This document shows, piece by piece, positions 38,207-50,640 of a DNA stretch of 64,000 nt. This stretch comes from Hirudinaria manillensis. Lineage: Eukaryota; Annelida; Clitellata; Hirudinida; Hirudinidae. Under the pieces are notes generated by a model. That model saw nothing but the letters and a program-made list of their open reading frames with translations, did not search any database and was not told where the DNA came from. The position numbers and the translations under genes were made by a program. The stretch is from the NCBI GenBank assembly GCA_034509925.1, contig CM067537.1, positions 5,766,001-5,830,000 on the forward strand, in the 5' to 3' direction. Numbering within the stretch: position 1 is the stretch's first letter; each line of letters starts with the position of its first letter.

Positions 38207-38908
38207 TCATTTTCATCGGCCCCCTTTTTTTTTTGCCGATGCCGCCACACGTGGTAAACAAACATGACGCAATGAAATCCGATCTTGTTTGAAAGAAATA
38301 GCAGCAGCATATTTTATTACTTCTAATTCTTGGGGCCTATGAGAAACAGGAATAACTTAAAAAAATACAATTCATAAAGATAACCACAATCTCAATCCAA
38401 GACATTACGAACGACTTCTCAGATAAAGACTTTAACACAGAATCTCCACAGAAGGAAAAAACCGCATGCAAATTACTCTATCATGAATTACTATAAATAG
38501 CATCTAATAACACCCTAGAAAACTTGATAAGTGAGGAGCCAACTACGTTTGAACTCTTATATGACCAAAAGAAAAAACAAACACAGAAAAATTGAGATTC
38601 AAGTTTTTCAAATTTGTCCCCAATCTGCAACAAAATAAATTTTCCATTCCTGGCACTGAGTTATTTAAGTCGTCGACGTGAGCAAATTAATTAATTTAAA
38701 AAAAAAAACAATTTTAGTTCAAAATTGGCCCCATTGCGAGCTCAGGTGTCCAGGTCTGTATATTCCTGAAAATGGGAAACCAACGTTATTAATTGTTAGC
38801 TCAATAAGTCAATGAGAATCATCTAATTCTACGAAGGTCACGTGAAGCTATCAGGTCACGTAACGAACTGAAATTTTTCTCATGACTTGAAAGACAGCTA
38901 TTTCAATC

Positions 38909-39109
38909 TTAATTATTTCCTTTACCAAAAATTAGGACGAAAAGTGGAGATGTCGTTAGGAAAATAATTGATATCATCTTGTTCATTAGACCTCGTAGAC
39001 CTTTATAAAATGGCTTCCCTCGTGGATTTTTGAAATTAAAATCTGCTTTTTCATAAAATTGTTCATTCGAGACGAATTCCAAAATAAGTGTCAAATCAAT
39101 GCGCGACAT
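38909..39109 (-). other. Unassigned short open frame with hydrophobic C-terminus
   Basis: A 66-residue frame begins with ATG straight after a TTCTTAAG acceptor-like site and ends in a hydrophobic stretch (ISIIFLTTSPLFVLIFGK). The segment NEQFYEK recalls the NSFEFYEK that follows the Cys-Asn of the neighbouring Ly6-like gene, so it might be the last exon of a paralogue. No cysteine-bearing partner exon was found. Low confidence. Confidence 0.2.
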
Positions 39110-39396
39110 CTTAAGAAATACGCCTTGTTAGTGACATGTTGTTTTCCTCCCAAGATCTCATTCATTCTATTTTTATCTCGGATTCAACTCCAATTAGTTC
39201 TCTCGTTATCCTAATCTAACTTAATCTCTATATAAAATTAATTTGTTGCTAAAATAGTTTTATCTGCGTCGGGATGATAAGAGCATTGCTTGGCATTTAC
39301 AGTGCAATTAATGTTTACAATTAAAGTTGTTTTGATAAAACTTGCTTTTTCTTTGAGCTAAAATTTGGCCAGCAATCCTTGTAAACATGATTGAAA

Positions 39397-42300
39397 CTAA
39401 CCATCTGACACTCTCTGAGGATCGTTCGGGTAAGAAGGAATGTAAGCAGTTGTTTCTTGACTCTCAACAGGGGGAATGTTGCTCGAGTATTGTTGTTGTT
39501 GTTGTGGATATTGTTGCAAGAGGTATTGTTGCTGTTGTTGGTACTGCTGTTGCTGTTGGTACTGTTGTTGCTGATCCATCCCGACTACGATGAAATGGTG
39601 ATTTAATAGCATGACAGCATGAGAAAAGAAGGCATTAAATCAAATTCCATGCTTCCAGAATCTACCTTTGTCAAGTTTATTCGAGGATCCACTTTTAGAA
39701 ACAGCACTTCCCGGTACTCCATGGGGCGTGAGGTACGCTGAGTCATCGTGGTACTCGTTGGTCATGGGGGGAGCCCCAACGATGGGTGGAAGTTTGGAGA
39801 TGAAGAAAAAGTTGAGAGCAAAGTAACCGATGGCAACGATAAGACAAGTTATGCCATAACCTCTAAAAACCGACTGAGTTCCTGAATGTATCATTAGTCA
39901 AGGAAGAGTTAAGTAATTAAGTACTTCATCAGCAAATCCCTCAAAGTCATCCTCTGACCGTAACTCGAGATGAAAATTCCTCCGATGAGAGTCCCACATC
40001 CTCTGCCAACGGCAAGGTGGAGGGACTGGAGAATCATTTGGGCGGTCGGTTTGTTTTCCTCTGGAATAGCTTGGGTCATGTACGACACCCCTGCAGCCCA
40101 CACGGCAGCATGAGTAAGACCTGTTCAGCATTTGCGTGCATCCGTTAACCATGTCAATTAACCTAATTAAATTTGTTGAGGACATTTTAGTTGAGAGTCT
40201 GAGACTCTTATTGTTTGATCGTTTTAATAAATAACTGAGCTAATAATTTTAAAAGCAGGTACATTAGCAACTGTCCAATCAACAGAAGCAATTATTTATT
40301 ATTTATTTATTTATTAAATAAGGAAGTTCTTTAGTTAATTGCTTCCGCATTAATCTCCGCAATTAATAGAGCGACCCCAAAATTTGAAGATTGAGAGATC
40401 GCTTTACACAAAATTCCGATGCAAAAATTGAAATATTTGACATGAGTTGAATTCCTCTCTTATAAATAAACAGTTCGATAAATAAACATTAGTCTTATCT
40501 GGAAAAAAATTATTTTCATGCAGCTAAATAATAAGTAATAAATAATAAATTATCAGATAACTAAATGTTACCTTGTAGAAGTTCGAATGGCAGAACACCC
40601 CATGGACTGCTCAGATACGAAATGGTTATGAAACGAATGACGTTGGCGATTAACCCAGCATAAACCACATTGAGATGTCCTGAATCAATTGTAATGTCAT
40701 GATTTTATTGTAATTAATTGTAATGTCATGACTTTAAATTACAGATTTGTTATTACCCTCTCACGTTATTAATTATTTTATTATAAAATAGGATTATAAT
40801 TGATGCAATAACAGAATCACGAATTATCTCAAAATTGCCTCAATTGAATTTAATTTTTCCTCCTAAAATCATTACTCAAACATTTGAACGTAATAGAATT
40901 ATAAAATAATCATAAATAAAATAAACATCAAAGGCAGGATTGCACTTAATGTACATGTAGGTCAATAAAAATGAATAAATACTTCCCCGCTTTCTTTAAT
41001 TACAGGCAACAGTCGACAAATTAATGACCATTAAATTACAGACAGGCGAACGCACCAATTTTAGCCACCAGCTTTTTGATGAACAGGAATGCTCCCAGTT
41101 CCGATAGGTGGTTAATGACGGAAGCTATGCCAAAGAGAGTTGGAGATCCACCCAAGTCTTGCAGATGCCAAAAAAGAAAGGCAAACACAAGTCCGACACC
41201 GAATCCGACAAACCAGAGAACAAAGAACATGGAGCTGAACTGGATGGGTGCAAACATTTTCAGTACGGCGACCCAATGGGGCAAAGTGCCTGCCTGGCCC
41301 GGTTTGCCCCGAGGAATGTATGTAATCGGGTGAGATCTAAGACCGGATTCGCTGACCGAAGATTGAGACTTGAAGGAATCTTGAGGATCTGAGATGTTGA
41401 CCATTCCTCCATCGACAACTCCATTTTCGACTTTATCCTGATCGTGATTGCTCCCAATCTTCTTATGGACTTTGTCGAAAACCTAATGTCGAAGGCTATT
41501 ATTAATCTCAAATTCAGAAAGTAGAAATTTAAATCTCAGGTAAAATTAAAGAGCGATAAATCCATATCACGCACTACGTATGGAAGAAACATGTTGACGC
41601 AACCTTATCCTTGAACTGTTGCAATGGCACTGACTGGAGAGGGGCGTCAGCTTCTTTGAAACGGAATTTTAACGCACTGAGTAGTGCGCAAAACATGAGC
41701 ACGCCGAAAACAGCGTAGCAGGTCATGTAATTTCTATCCACCAAATGTTCCGTTCCACACGGATGATTCGAGAAGACGTTGGAATAGTCGAGTGCGATTC
41801 CGACGAAAAACATGGCTACGGCCCAACCCAGAGATCCATAAATTCTTTGTTTGCCGTAATTTTCGGTCTGGCCATCGAGGTAGCCCAGTGTGGCAGCATC
41901 GGCCAATGTTAGCGAAGGCGTGCTGAGAAATTCCCCCAAAATTTGAAGAATTAACAAGATGAGAAATACATTGCGGACATCCTGTTGACAGGAGAAAATA
42001 GAATAAGTAAAAGCCAGCAAATATTTAATCGAATTATTTTCACGGGCAATTACTGAAACACGAATGAGTTCGAAGCACCTGAATTCGATAGACTACGGCA
42101 CTAAGAGGAGGAGACACGAGATCCCTGACGTCCTCTTTTTCCAGGTTCATGATGTGCTCGTGGTTCAGCGGAAGTGGAGAAAGGCCCGGAATTTCTATGG
42201 CGGGATAAGGAAACTCTTTGAACTGATAGAATCTGTGGGTATTTTCCACTTTCGTGGCATCAAACGGTTCGTCGTCTTCGATCTCGTAATATTCGTACTC

Positions 42301-43767
42301 GTCTTCTTCTTCTTCCTCTTCTTCTTCGTCTTCTGCTCCTTCCAGTTCTCCTCCCTTGTTACTTTTTTCCTCTTCTATGCCACCTTTTTTGCCTTTCTTG
42401 ACTTTCACTTCTTCTGTGTTTTCTTTTTTGGCCTTTTTAAGTTTTCCTTCTTCTGCGCTTTCTTTATTAGTTTTCTTATGTTTTGCTTCGTCTACATTTT
42501 CTTTTTTGTCGTTGTCGTCTTTTACTTCTTTGTGTTGTTTTCCATTGCTATCGATTTTCATTTCTTCCTCTTTCTTTTCACTATCTTGCTCTTCTTCGAG
42601 GTTTCCATCTTCTTCCTCTGCTTCCTCTCCCTTCTCTTCTTCTTCCTCCAACTCCTCTTCCTCTTCATCCTCGACTTCTTCAGGTTCAGCAACGGTGGTT
42701 GTTATTGTGGGTTTCTTCTTAATCTTCTTCGGGGTATTACTTCTTCTAATCCTCACCAATCCACCCACGACTTTCCGCAACTCTTCGTGTTTCAGGAAAA
42801 CATCGCTATTTGACGGGGCAATCTTTTTACCTGTTGATGTTTCTCTCGAACACATTGATTGATCGCGAGCTCCGTTTGATCTCGTAATCATGCCATCATT
42901 TGGTGCCATCATCTCGTAATTAACATTTGGAGATTTCATAATCGGATCAACACTATCTTCGGAGCATACTTCAACTTCAGCAGTGTTTGGTCTTGAGATT
43001 TGCTTTTTCTGGAATCCAAGAAACTCTCCAATAAGTGATCTTTTTCGTCTGCTTTCGTGTGTTACCGGAGGCTTCATGTTTTCAAAAGTCAGTCCGCCAA
43101 TCGTGTAGGGCTGTGCTACGAAAATATTTGTACCATTATGAATCAAACAGGAATTGGCTGGAGGCTGAACAAAAGCGAGAGATACAGTGAAAATGATCCA
43201 GCAAGCCAAAGATCCGATCAAAATCGTTTTCCACTTTTTCCATCGCTCTGCCAGGTCTCCCCAAAACGGCCCAGCGGCTAGTTCTACGAAAGGGCGCAGA
43301 CCGATCAGGAAGCCCGTCTGGAGGGGACTCATACCCAACTGCTTAAAATAAATTCCAATCAACGGAAACAACGAACCAAAAGCCGCAAAGAAGAAAAAGT
43401 AGAAGGACTTCGTAAAGAGCAGGTCTTTCTTCGTGTCCGGAAAAGCGGAGTTGAACGTTTCCAGGATCTTCTTGCCTCCTTGCTGTGCTCCACTGAACAT
43501 TCCATGGTCTTGAATTGGTTGAGGCTGACCAGACTGTTGTTGTTGTTGTTGTTGTTGTAGTGGTGGTGGTTGTTGTGGCTGCTGCTGCTGTTGGTATTGT
43601 TGACCACCAAACACTTGTTGTTGCTGTTGTTGACTTTGAGGATAGGGTTGATGTTGAGACTGAGGGGGCTGCGAATACTGGGTCTGTCCAGGAAACGTGT
43701 ACTTGGAAAATGCACTGTCTAGGTTGTCCGAGCCGTAGCCATATCCATCCATGGCAATCGGATCCAT
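39397..43767 (-). CDS. MFSD6: MFSD6-like major facilitator transporter
   Basis: Seven exons: 43767-42079, 41981-41604, 41482-41056, 40679-40572, 40120-39959, 39881-39666 and 39584-39397, about 1055 aa, with every junction phase consistent. The protein is a polytopic membrane carrier of the MFS_1-like/MFSD6 family; substrate unknown. Conserved parts are the first helices (FGSLFPLIGIYFKQLGMSPL, ELAAGPFWGDLAERWKK), TM4-6 (GEFLSTPSLTLADAATLGYL, GSLGWAVAMFFVGIALDY), and the C-terminal half (LGGSPTLFGIASVINHLSE, GLTHAAVWAAGVSY, LAVGRGCGTLIGG). Unusual features are Gln-rich runs near both ends (about residues 28-85 and the final 60) and a very long loop between TM2 and TM3, about 350 aa, ending in an acidic Glu/Lys/Asp-rich block. 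MFSD6 proteins normally have a long loop here, but this low-complexity block is exceptional. Introns are 77-451 nt. The antisense frames over the acidic block are artefacts. Confidence 0.93.
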
Positions 43768-43769
43768 GC

Positions 43770-45600
43770 TTGGAAGGTTGTTACTCTCTAAGGCCCTATT
43801 CAGACTTTTAGCATTTGGTTTTATACATCACGAAGACAAACACAACCTAACACTCGCAACGAAGAAGGAACGTTCGCCATCGTCTCCAGATTGAGCAGCT
43901 CCAGGAAAATCAATAATAATTCTGCAGTAGGCACATCGCTCTGACGTCATCACCCAGCTGTCGGTCTAAAAATAGTTCGAATAAACTTAATGTCTTCTTT
44001 GGATTATTTCCTAGGAATGCAATCGAATGCATACCTTAATGATTATTCCCATTCTTCAAGATAAAAAGTTTTGTAGTGCAAACATGTTTACAAATATTTT
44101 CTGCGCAAAACGATAACACGCCTCTTTGGATCATAGCTTCGAGCGCTGCGATGAAAGAGTCCCTTTCTATCTATAACGTGCAACCGCATAAAGTACATAA
44201 CTGAAATAATTAGGCCCGTGAATCTTTATTGATACTAGCTCGCACCGACTCTAACATAAACATCACGTGACTACCTCCAGAGTTAAAAAAAAAGTTAAAT
44301 TGCCAGTCCTATTAATGGATGGACTGCTGTTTTCATCCGAAATAAGTAAACACATTTTGCACTGGGCGGCATAGAATTCCTCATCGGGATATTTTCAGAT
44401 TCTTGGTTTTGAAATCCTACCCGACAATAATATTTGTGGACATCGAACATTGTTCTTTCTTGATATCGTCACATGGTTATAGTCGTAGTCTCAGAATAAG
44501 AGTTTCCATCTGGATTTGTTTTCATTTGTCGCCATCATCCTCATCATCATCATCATCAGGAATATCCCTTCCTAGTTTGAACTGCGCAAAAAGCAAGGCT
44601 TTAATAATAATGCTAATAATAGTGATAATGTTGCTAAGAATAATCATAATATCTAATTGACGTCATAAGGAACACACCCTCTTATGTGACACATGTGGTA
44701 CTTAATGATTCCCTAGACCCACAAATAGGACGACCAATTACTGTAGTTGTGAAATAATTTATGTCATGACCTTGCCAGTACTGTAAAGGTTAATCACTTG
44801 TAACAGAAACGCTCTCATTCAAGAATTTTCTTTCGACGAGCGATGAGTCTGTTTTAAATAAATTCCTAATTTAATCCAGAACCCCAAAACAATGGAATCC
44901 GACTTGCTCCAATAATCTTTAAAAAAGAAAAGAAATGAAGTTAATTTAATTAAAGTTAATGTATTTGTACGTCTTCTGAAATTAAACTCCATCATTGAGA
45001 ATCTGAGGGCGCTAATTGCGTTGAAATTACTCAACAGATTGCCACCCTGCAACTATTTTTTTGCAATGACGTCTCATGAAAATAAAGTCGAAAAAAAAAT
45101 TATTTTCTTTTAGTAAACAAATGCAAATACCTCCCCAGTTGATGTTCCCAGTTATGTTGATGTCACTGCTGGTGGAAATTTTGATGATTAATGCCATCGG
45201 ATTGATAACTCAATAGTCATAAGTTTTGGTTCTCAAGTGTTGTTGTATTTTTTTACATTCAAAGAATGTCGGGCTGGATAGGAATGTCACCAACAAACTC
45301 TTCACACAAATCGAGAGACTCTCTCCCTCCCTTGTATGAGAAGTGCAAATTATTTAGAATTATTTTAAATTCCGGACTTTCCTGGCATTGAAATCTTGAT
45401 TGTTCACCTCAAGTAGGAAAACAAACATCAACTTAGTGACTGATTGCTTTCACTCATTTAATTATCCTCTCACTTCTCGATCGCCATCTCTCTTTTCTCA
45501 AACAACTTACAATGCGTTGGTGTGGCAACCTCCGAGATTAGTTTAAATGGATCAGCATTCAATTGCGTGCGTCGATTTTTGAAAAGTCTTGTTTTCAAAA
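43770..45600. other. Intergenic region between divergent MFSD6 and Ig-like genes
   Basis: It contains the upstream region of both genes. A short GC-balanced part at 43770-43980 probably holds the MFSD6 leader. No further gene is supportable; the frame 44403-44660 is partly (ATC)n repeat. Confidence 0.5.
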
Positions 45601-45629
45601 AAACGTAGGTGCCTGGGTCAATTCGAGTG

Positions 45630-45640
45630 AATAAAAAGGC
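45630..45640 (+). promoter_or_regulatory. Possible TATA-like element upstream of the Ig-like gene
   Basis: AATAAAAAGG lies about 45 bases before the start codon at 45685. It is a plausible TATA-like box for a short leader, with no independent support. Confidence 0.25.
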
Positions 45641-45684
45641 GCTGTTCACACGAATTTTAATGCTTTCGTGAAGACTGGTCGTCA

Positions 45685-46719
45685 ATGAAGAAAGAAATGA
45701 AGTCTACTGCTTTTGCCTTCTTGGTCATGCTTCTTCAGCATCACAGATTCGAAGCCGAGGGAGCTCCTAAGATCATGAACTTTGATTTTTACGTTCCTCA
45801 GAGAAACCTTCAGATGAGGAATGACGATTCCACGCAGTTCCTGGTCGCAGAAATATCTCAGTTGGTAGACATGAAGTGTCGCCAGGGAGAAGCGCAAAGC
45901 TATTGGACCGTGAAGAAGACTCAAGAAAAAGTCGTGGCACCCTTCGTTGCCCAGCAATCTAGTGCCGGTGAGTACGAATGTCCTGTCAAAAAGTATCGAC
46001 TCATTGTTACAGAGCCGATGAAATTTTTTGTCACATCGAGCACCGACATTGAAGCGAACATTAAGTTTTATTGCGGTATGACCGTTCACACGGACCAGAT
46101 GAACCTCCTGTTGAGTATGGAAATCTTAGACTACGAGAATAAAGTCCTTGGAAAGCAGTCTCTGATATCGCGAGAAGAGTCTTCCAAAGTACAGCTAGAC
46201 GTCGACACCAAGAAAAAACAAAAGGACATTTTATTTGCCTCGCCTCACACCAACTCATTCACCTGCATTCTCAAAATTTCTGACCCCCGTAAGGTCGAAC
46301 CGATTTCTGAGACGAGAAGATCGCTGGCCGTCAAACTTTATTCGCCCCTCAAGAATGTTCGTCCGAATGTCACGAGGATGTCAATAGGTCAGCCGGTTCA
46401 ATGCCTGTCCGAGAGCATGCCACCTGCCCATCGCTACGAATGGAAGGTCTACGATAGCGTCAAGGAAAATAAATTTCGTAAAGACTTTTACATCTCTTCG
46501 GGTCACATTCTGAAGGTCTTCGAACAGGGGAATCACGACTTCATTTGCACGGCCTTCAATCTCATGGGTGGAAAAGAGTACAGCTTCTCGTGGGTGGGAA
46601 CTCTACAGGTTGTTGGGGAGAGAAAGGTGGAAGCGAGAAGCATCGGGAATTGGGTGATAGGAGGAACCGTTGTCACCGTTGTGGTTTTGGTGGCTGTCGT
46701 TTCGTATGCCAGAAGATAA
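45685..46719 (+). CDS. Intronless type I membrane protein with three Ig-like domains
   Basis: A single 344-aa open frame. The N-terminus is a signal peptide (hydrophobic core about residues 7-17), with Met5 as an alternative start. Three Ig-like units follow: C65 to C99 with W74 and a YEC motif; C130 to C194 (IKFYC and SFTC); and C240 to C288 with W253 (PVQC, YEWKV, HDFIC). A single transmembrane helix at about 323-341 ends in a tiny cytoplasmic tail (YARR). NVT at 228 is a glycosylation sequon. This is the layout of an immunoglobulin-superfamily cell-surface receptor or adhesion protein without its own signalling tail. It is odd that an Ig protein of this size has no intron; a retroposed or rapidly evolving lineage-specific gene is possible. 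I recognise no named orthologue. Polyadenylation signals lie at 46813 and 47028. Confidence 0.78.
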   Translation: MKKEMKSTAFAFLVMLLQHHRFEAEGAPKIMNFDFYVPQRNLQMRNDDSTQFLVAEISQLVDMKCRQGEAQSYWTVKKTQEKVVAPFVAQQSSAGEYECPVKKYRLIVTEPMKFFVTSSTDIEANIKFYCGMTVHTDQMNLLLSMEILDYENKVLGKQSLISREESSKVQLDVDTKKKQKDILFASPHTNSFTCILKISDPRKVEPISETRRSLAVKLYSPLKNVRPNVTRMSIGQPVQCLSESMPPAHRYEWKVYDSVKENKFRKDFYISSGHILKVFEQGNHDFICTAFNLMGGKEYSFSWVGTLQVVGERKVEARSIGNWVIGGTVVTVVVLVAVVSYARR

Positions 46720-46812
46720 TTGCGCTTCAAGTCTCACGTGTACAGTGATATTCGCAAATTTCGTATAAATTATTTAATTTATATCTGCCTCTCATTGATT
46801 TTATTTCAAACA

Positions 46813-46818
46813 AATAAA
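46813..46818 (+). promoter_or_regulatory. Polyadenylation signal of the Ig-like gene
   Basis: AATAAA about 95 bases after the stop codon; a second AATAAA is at 47028-47033 and would give a longer 3' end. Confidence 0.4.
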
Positions 46819-47039
46819 ATTTACATAATTCTCCAAAAGTATTCGCGCATGAAAGATTGGATTCTTACCGAACGACTTCTCGAGACTTGGATGACGATGA
46901 TTAGATTTTAAATCGTTTAACTTTCAATTTATTCATGTTCCATGTTTCCGGTGTTCGTGTTTGCTCTGCTCAGAGAAAATTTTCATCTTTAACTCGAATA
47001 ACTTACTGTTATTCAAGGTTTAGTCAGAATAAAGTTCTT

Positions 47040-49180
47040 CTTAAATTTTAAACTTGTTCCTTCGAGCTGTATAAGGATCTTATCGGCTGTGAACTGCTGC
47101 AAGTACCAAAAAATACTGCATTCGTGAGAGACAAAAGTGTTTAATTGCCCAGAAACAAACGTATACTGGTTGTTGATGTCCATGGCTGAACATTTTGAAC
47201 TAAAGTCGTATTTTTTATATGGTAAATAACACTAGTAATTCCGATAACTAAACTTTACAAGTGTTAAATTTATTACAAAGAACATATTTCATTATATCAA
47301 TATAGTGGATGCAACTTACTGTCAGAAATTATTACATCACACATTTATAAAATTATACAAAATTATAAAATTAAAAGCCGCAACATGTGGTCAACAGATG
47401 TTTTAAAATCGGTACCTTTTGGTTCTTAAAAGATAAGAAATGCCGCATTTTCTATTTTTTTTATATAATCGTACGTACGTCATTAGAGTAGAGTATTCCG
47501 ATGCTATTGATGCTTGTTACTGATCAAGGATTCTCGACTTTGGCATCTTGAATGTTGTTTATTTCGACATTGTTGTAGCTTAACTTTTTAAGAAAATTCA
47601 AATTTTTCTAGAATCCTCGATGAGAGCACGTTGCCTGGACGTTTCAATAATTTTGGCAAGAATGTATTGTATCGATATTATGCATTGAGATCTAAATTGT
47701 TACCTGAAAATCGTGAGAAAGTCAATACGCCTGTGATAATTACGCTGTTGCCCTTCAACGACCAACAACATTTTTTTATATTTTTTACGAAAATGATCCA
47801 TTAAATAAAAGCTTTCATGCACAATGCAATCATGGGTGATCCTCAGATATTACTTAGCAATGTCAATTGACACTCGAGTGTCGCGCATCATCAACATTTT
47901 CGAGAAAGGTCCAAATCAGGGGTGTAAATTCTTTTCTGTAATTTTTTCAAGGATATTAAAGTGATTATAATTAGTTTAAAAGAGAAGTGTCAAAATGGGC
48001 ATCGCTGACGACACAGTCACAGTGACGTTAGAATGACTCAGAGGTTGCTCATCTTAAGTTAACTCAAGAGACTGGCAAGCAACTAACAAAAAAACGAATC
48101 ATTGCAGTTGTAAATCGTTAAAATTTCCGAACTCTAGGTTGTGGCATTTATGCATGGCCCCTGAATTTAAAAATCACTCGATCTAATAATTAATCAATCT
48201 GTATTTTTTTTAAACGAAATATGTAAATAATCGTGATGTGACAAGCAACCTTTGAAGATAAAGTAGGATAGTAAAGTAGAAATCGCTAAATAGATAAACA
48301 AATAAATAAATTAGCTCTTAAAGAGAGCTGCTATCATCTCGTCTTAAATTTAACATAAGTCGCACGGTGTCCATCATCCAGCACAAATTGAATGCAGAGA
48401 GACAGGTTTGAGTTGATTCCCCGAGTATGATTCATCGTCTCTATATCGATTCCAGGGGCTAAGACGCAGTTCTAGTTATTTTGTACTTTCACTTTTGAGA
48501 CTGAATTAATCATCTGAGTTAAACCGCTTTTGATTCTACAGAAAAATTACCAGGCTCATCTTAGCAAGTGAATCACAAAGTACAAGTAGCTGTCATTCTC
48601 TCCGAATAGTCAGTCAAGAACGGGGATGGGCAATTACTTTTCTGGGTGGGCTTTATTATCAGTGACAATTTGTCGCAACAGACTACTTGGTCTAATGGCT
48701 ACCGAATCAGATGTTTACAAAGCCATCATATTGATAAAAAAAATAAAATTTAAAAATATTAACGGGGTTGAAGATCTGTAAGACATTAACGCTCTCTAAC
48801 ATGATCCTTCTTTTTGTGAGGGAAGATAAATAAATAAAATAAACAATCCATAAGAAGACCATAACCAGAGGCAAATGATTCATAAAGAAAAATCCAGCAA
48901 TAATACACTACTTAAAAAGGTGATGCGAAAATAGATGACAGTAATACAACTAGAAACATGCTCCTATATTTTATAGGAGAAATTTCATTTATTTATCTTG
49001 GTTGGGCACCACACAACTATTGCAACTTTAACTGTTTCACCTGTTCTGTGCCATCTAACACTCTCTAACTATTACACCTGGTTGTACACCTGAGTTTAAT
49101 CTATTATTATTATTTTTTCTAACCATGAAAGTTAGATTCTACAGATACCAAGTAATCTGAACGATTGACAAAAATCTTGG
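47040..49180. other. Gene-free stretch
   Basis: I see no exon with recognisable coding character in this 2.1-kb interval. An (AAAT)n-like tract lies at about 48297-48310. Confidence 0.55.
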
Positions 49181-49182
49181 AT

Positions 49183-50640
49183 TCAAATTCTATTGATGTA
49201 ATCGACAAACATGTCACCAATTTTTGAGGACTCGTTCAGAGTTCTTGACCTTGCAAAAGTGACAAACTGCCTTCGGAGTTTTTGCAATTCCAGTGAGCTA
49301 AATGGCTTCAAATAATTGACCTGTTTAGAAATAATTTTCGAATTATAAGTTTTATTTTAATTTCATGTCTGCCAGAATTGCAATAAGAAACTAATTTGAA
49401 GCGACTTTTTCATTCGATGAGGAAATTGTTAACTTGTCACCAGGAATGCCGTTCTTTTGAGCTTCCATAATTTCCTTTAAATATTTAATAAAGCAAATAA
49501 AAGTTGATCTGACATTCTAATAAAACTACTAAGAACAATAATTCAATTTCTACAGCTTGTAATTAAATTTATTTTTGAATTATTGCCTAAAATCAAATTT
49601 AATGTCAAGCAAACTCACTTTTACGACTGACTGAGTTGTCATATCCAACTCGTGAAGAAAGTTGGTGGCTGCAAGTGGTTGCTAAAAACAACAACAATCT
49701 AATTGGTTTATTTAAAGTCCTTTGAAAACATAAAAACACCGCACCGGTAACGTAGAAACGTGAGGCGGAGGAGGTCGTTTGAGTACAAGAGTATCGTGGA
49801 TGGACTGAAGAGGCAGCTCATCCTCTGGATGAACGACAAACAGCGGACTGTCCCATCGATTGCGAGGATCGGGAGATTCGAATCTCATCGCAAGTCCATC
49901 GAACCTGCCAGTGTACAAGAGTCAGCCCATACAAATGCCTCCACGATATGCCACACTATGATGACTAACACTACATCTTCATATTTCTCGGAATTTAATC
50001 TTGTTGAATTAAAATCCCTTGCTTTATCAATATTAATATCACAGTGAATCTAAAACAGTTTTAGTATACAGTTTATATGCAAACATCTTATCTAAAATTC
50101 ATTCTTACCACACATTGCATTGTCTGGGCAGATTTGCTAATGCAATACAATTCATACCTGTAACCTATATTTTTATTAAACATTAATATTTGGTAGTTTT
50201 TAAGAAATGCATTCAGTCAATCTGTAAATTTATTGCAGAAGCACAACTTTTAATGCTAACCTTTAATGTAATTTGGTGAATCAATTATCAAGATTTCATT
50301 CTTGTTAATGTTCCTATCATGGATACATTATTTTATCAATGCATTTTATTTTTAAAAGGAATGTAAAATTTGTAAGACCTTTGCACTTCCGATTTCAAAA
50401 AACTCCTAACTTCTTTTTCCTTGGCAGAATCTGAAAATATGAGGATGTTAAAATTTAATACATCTATAATGTAAAATCAGTGATCTTACTGTTAAAAATC
50501 TCATTCTTTTGGAATGACGGGAGTTTATGCTCAGACACAACGCATGTCTTTATATTTTTCTTCTCAAAGAAGTCAACCAAATTATTAGTGCGACTTGTTT
50601 TCCCAGAGGAAGGTAAGCCACAAATTATTATCAGCGGCAT
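49183..50640 (-). CDS. KTI12: KTI12 homologue (Elongator-associated P-loop protein)
   Basis: Nine exons on minus: 50640-50490, 50430-50379, 50313-50261, 50164-50109, 50049-49970, 49904-49745, 49681-49619, 49474-49406 and 49320-49183, about 273 aa, all phases checked. Members of this family bind nucleotide and work with the Elongator complex in tRNA wobble-uridine modification. The P-loop is MPLIIICGLPSSGKTSR at the very N-terminus. Family motifs follow in order: DSPNYIKG then YRYELYC, KAREF-like KARDFNSTRL, the signature AMRFESPDPRNRWDSPLF, FLHELDMTTQ and LELQKLRRQF. The DSLNYIKG motif of relatives reads DSPNYIKG here. It is shorter than the human protein (about 354 aa) because of a short central linker. 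Most introns are 59-144 nt. Exon 4 is read from the acceptor ending at 50165, since that gives KGYRYELYC. Confidence 0.93.

Noticed and set aside
42064..42862. Long plus-strand frames (249 and 168 codons), Phe/Leu- or Ser-rich
   Set aside because: They are antisense to the Glu/Lys-rich coding block of MFSD6, which lacks stops on the other strand.
45682..46089. 135-codon minus frame under the Ig-like gene
   Set aside because: Shadow of the plus-strand gene, no independent features.
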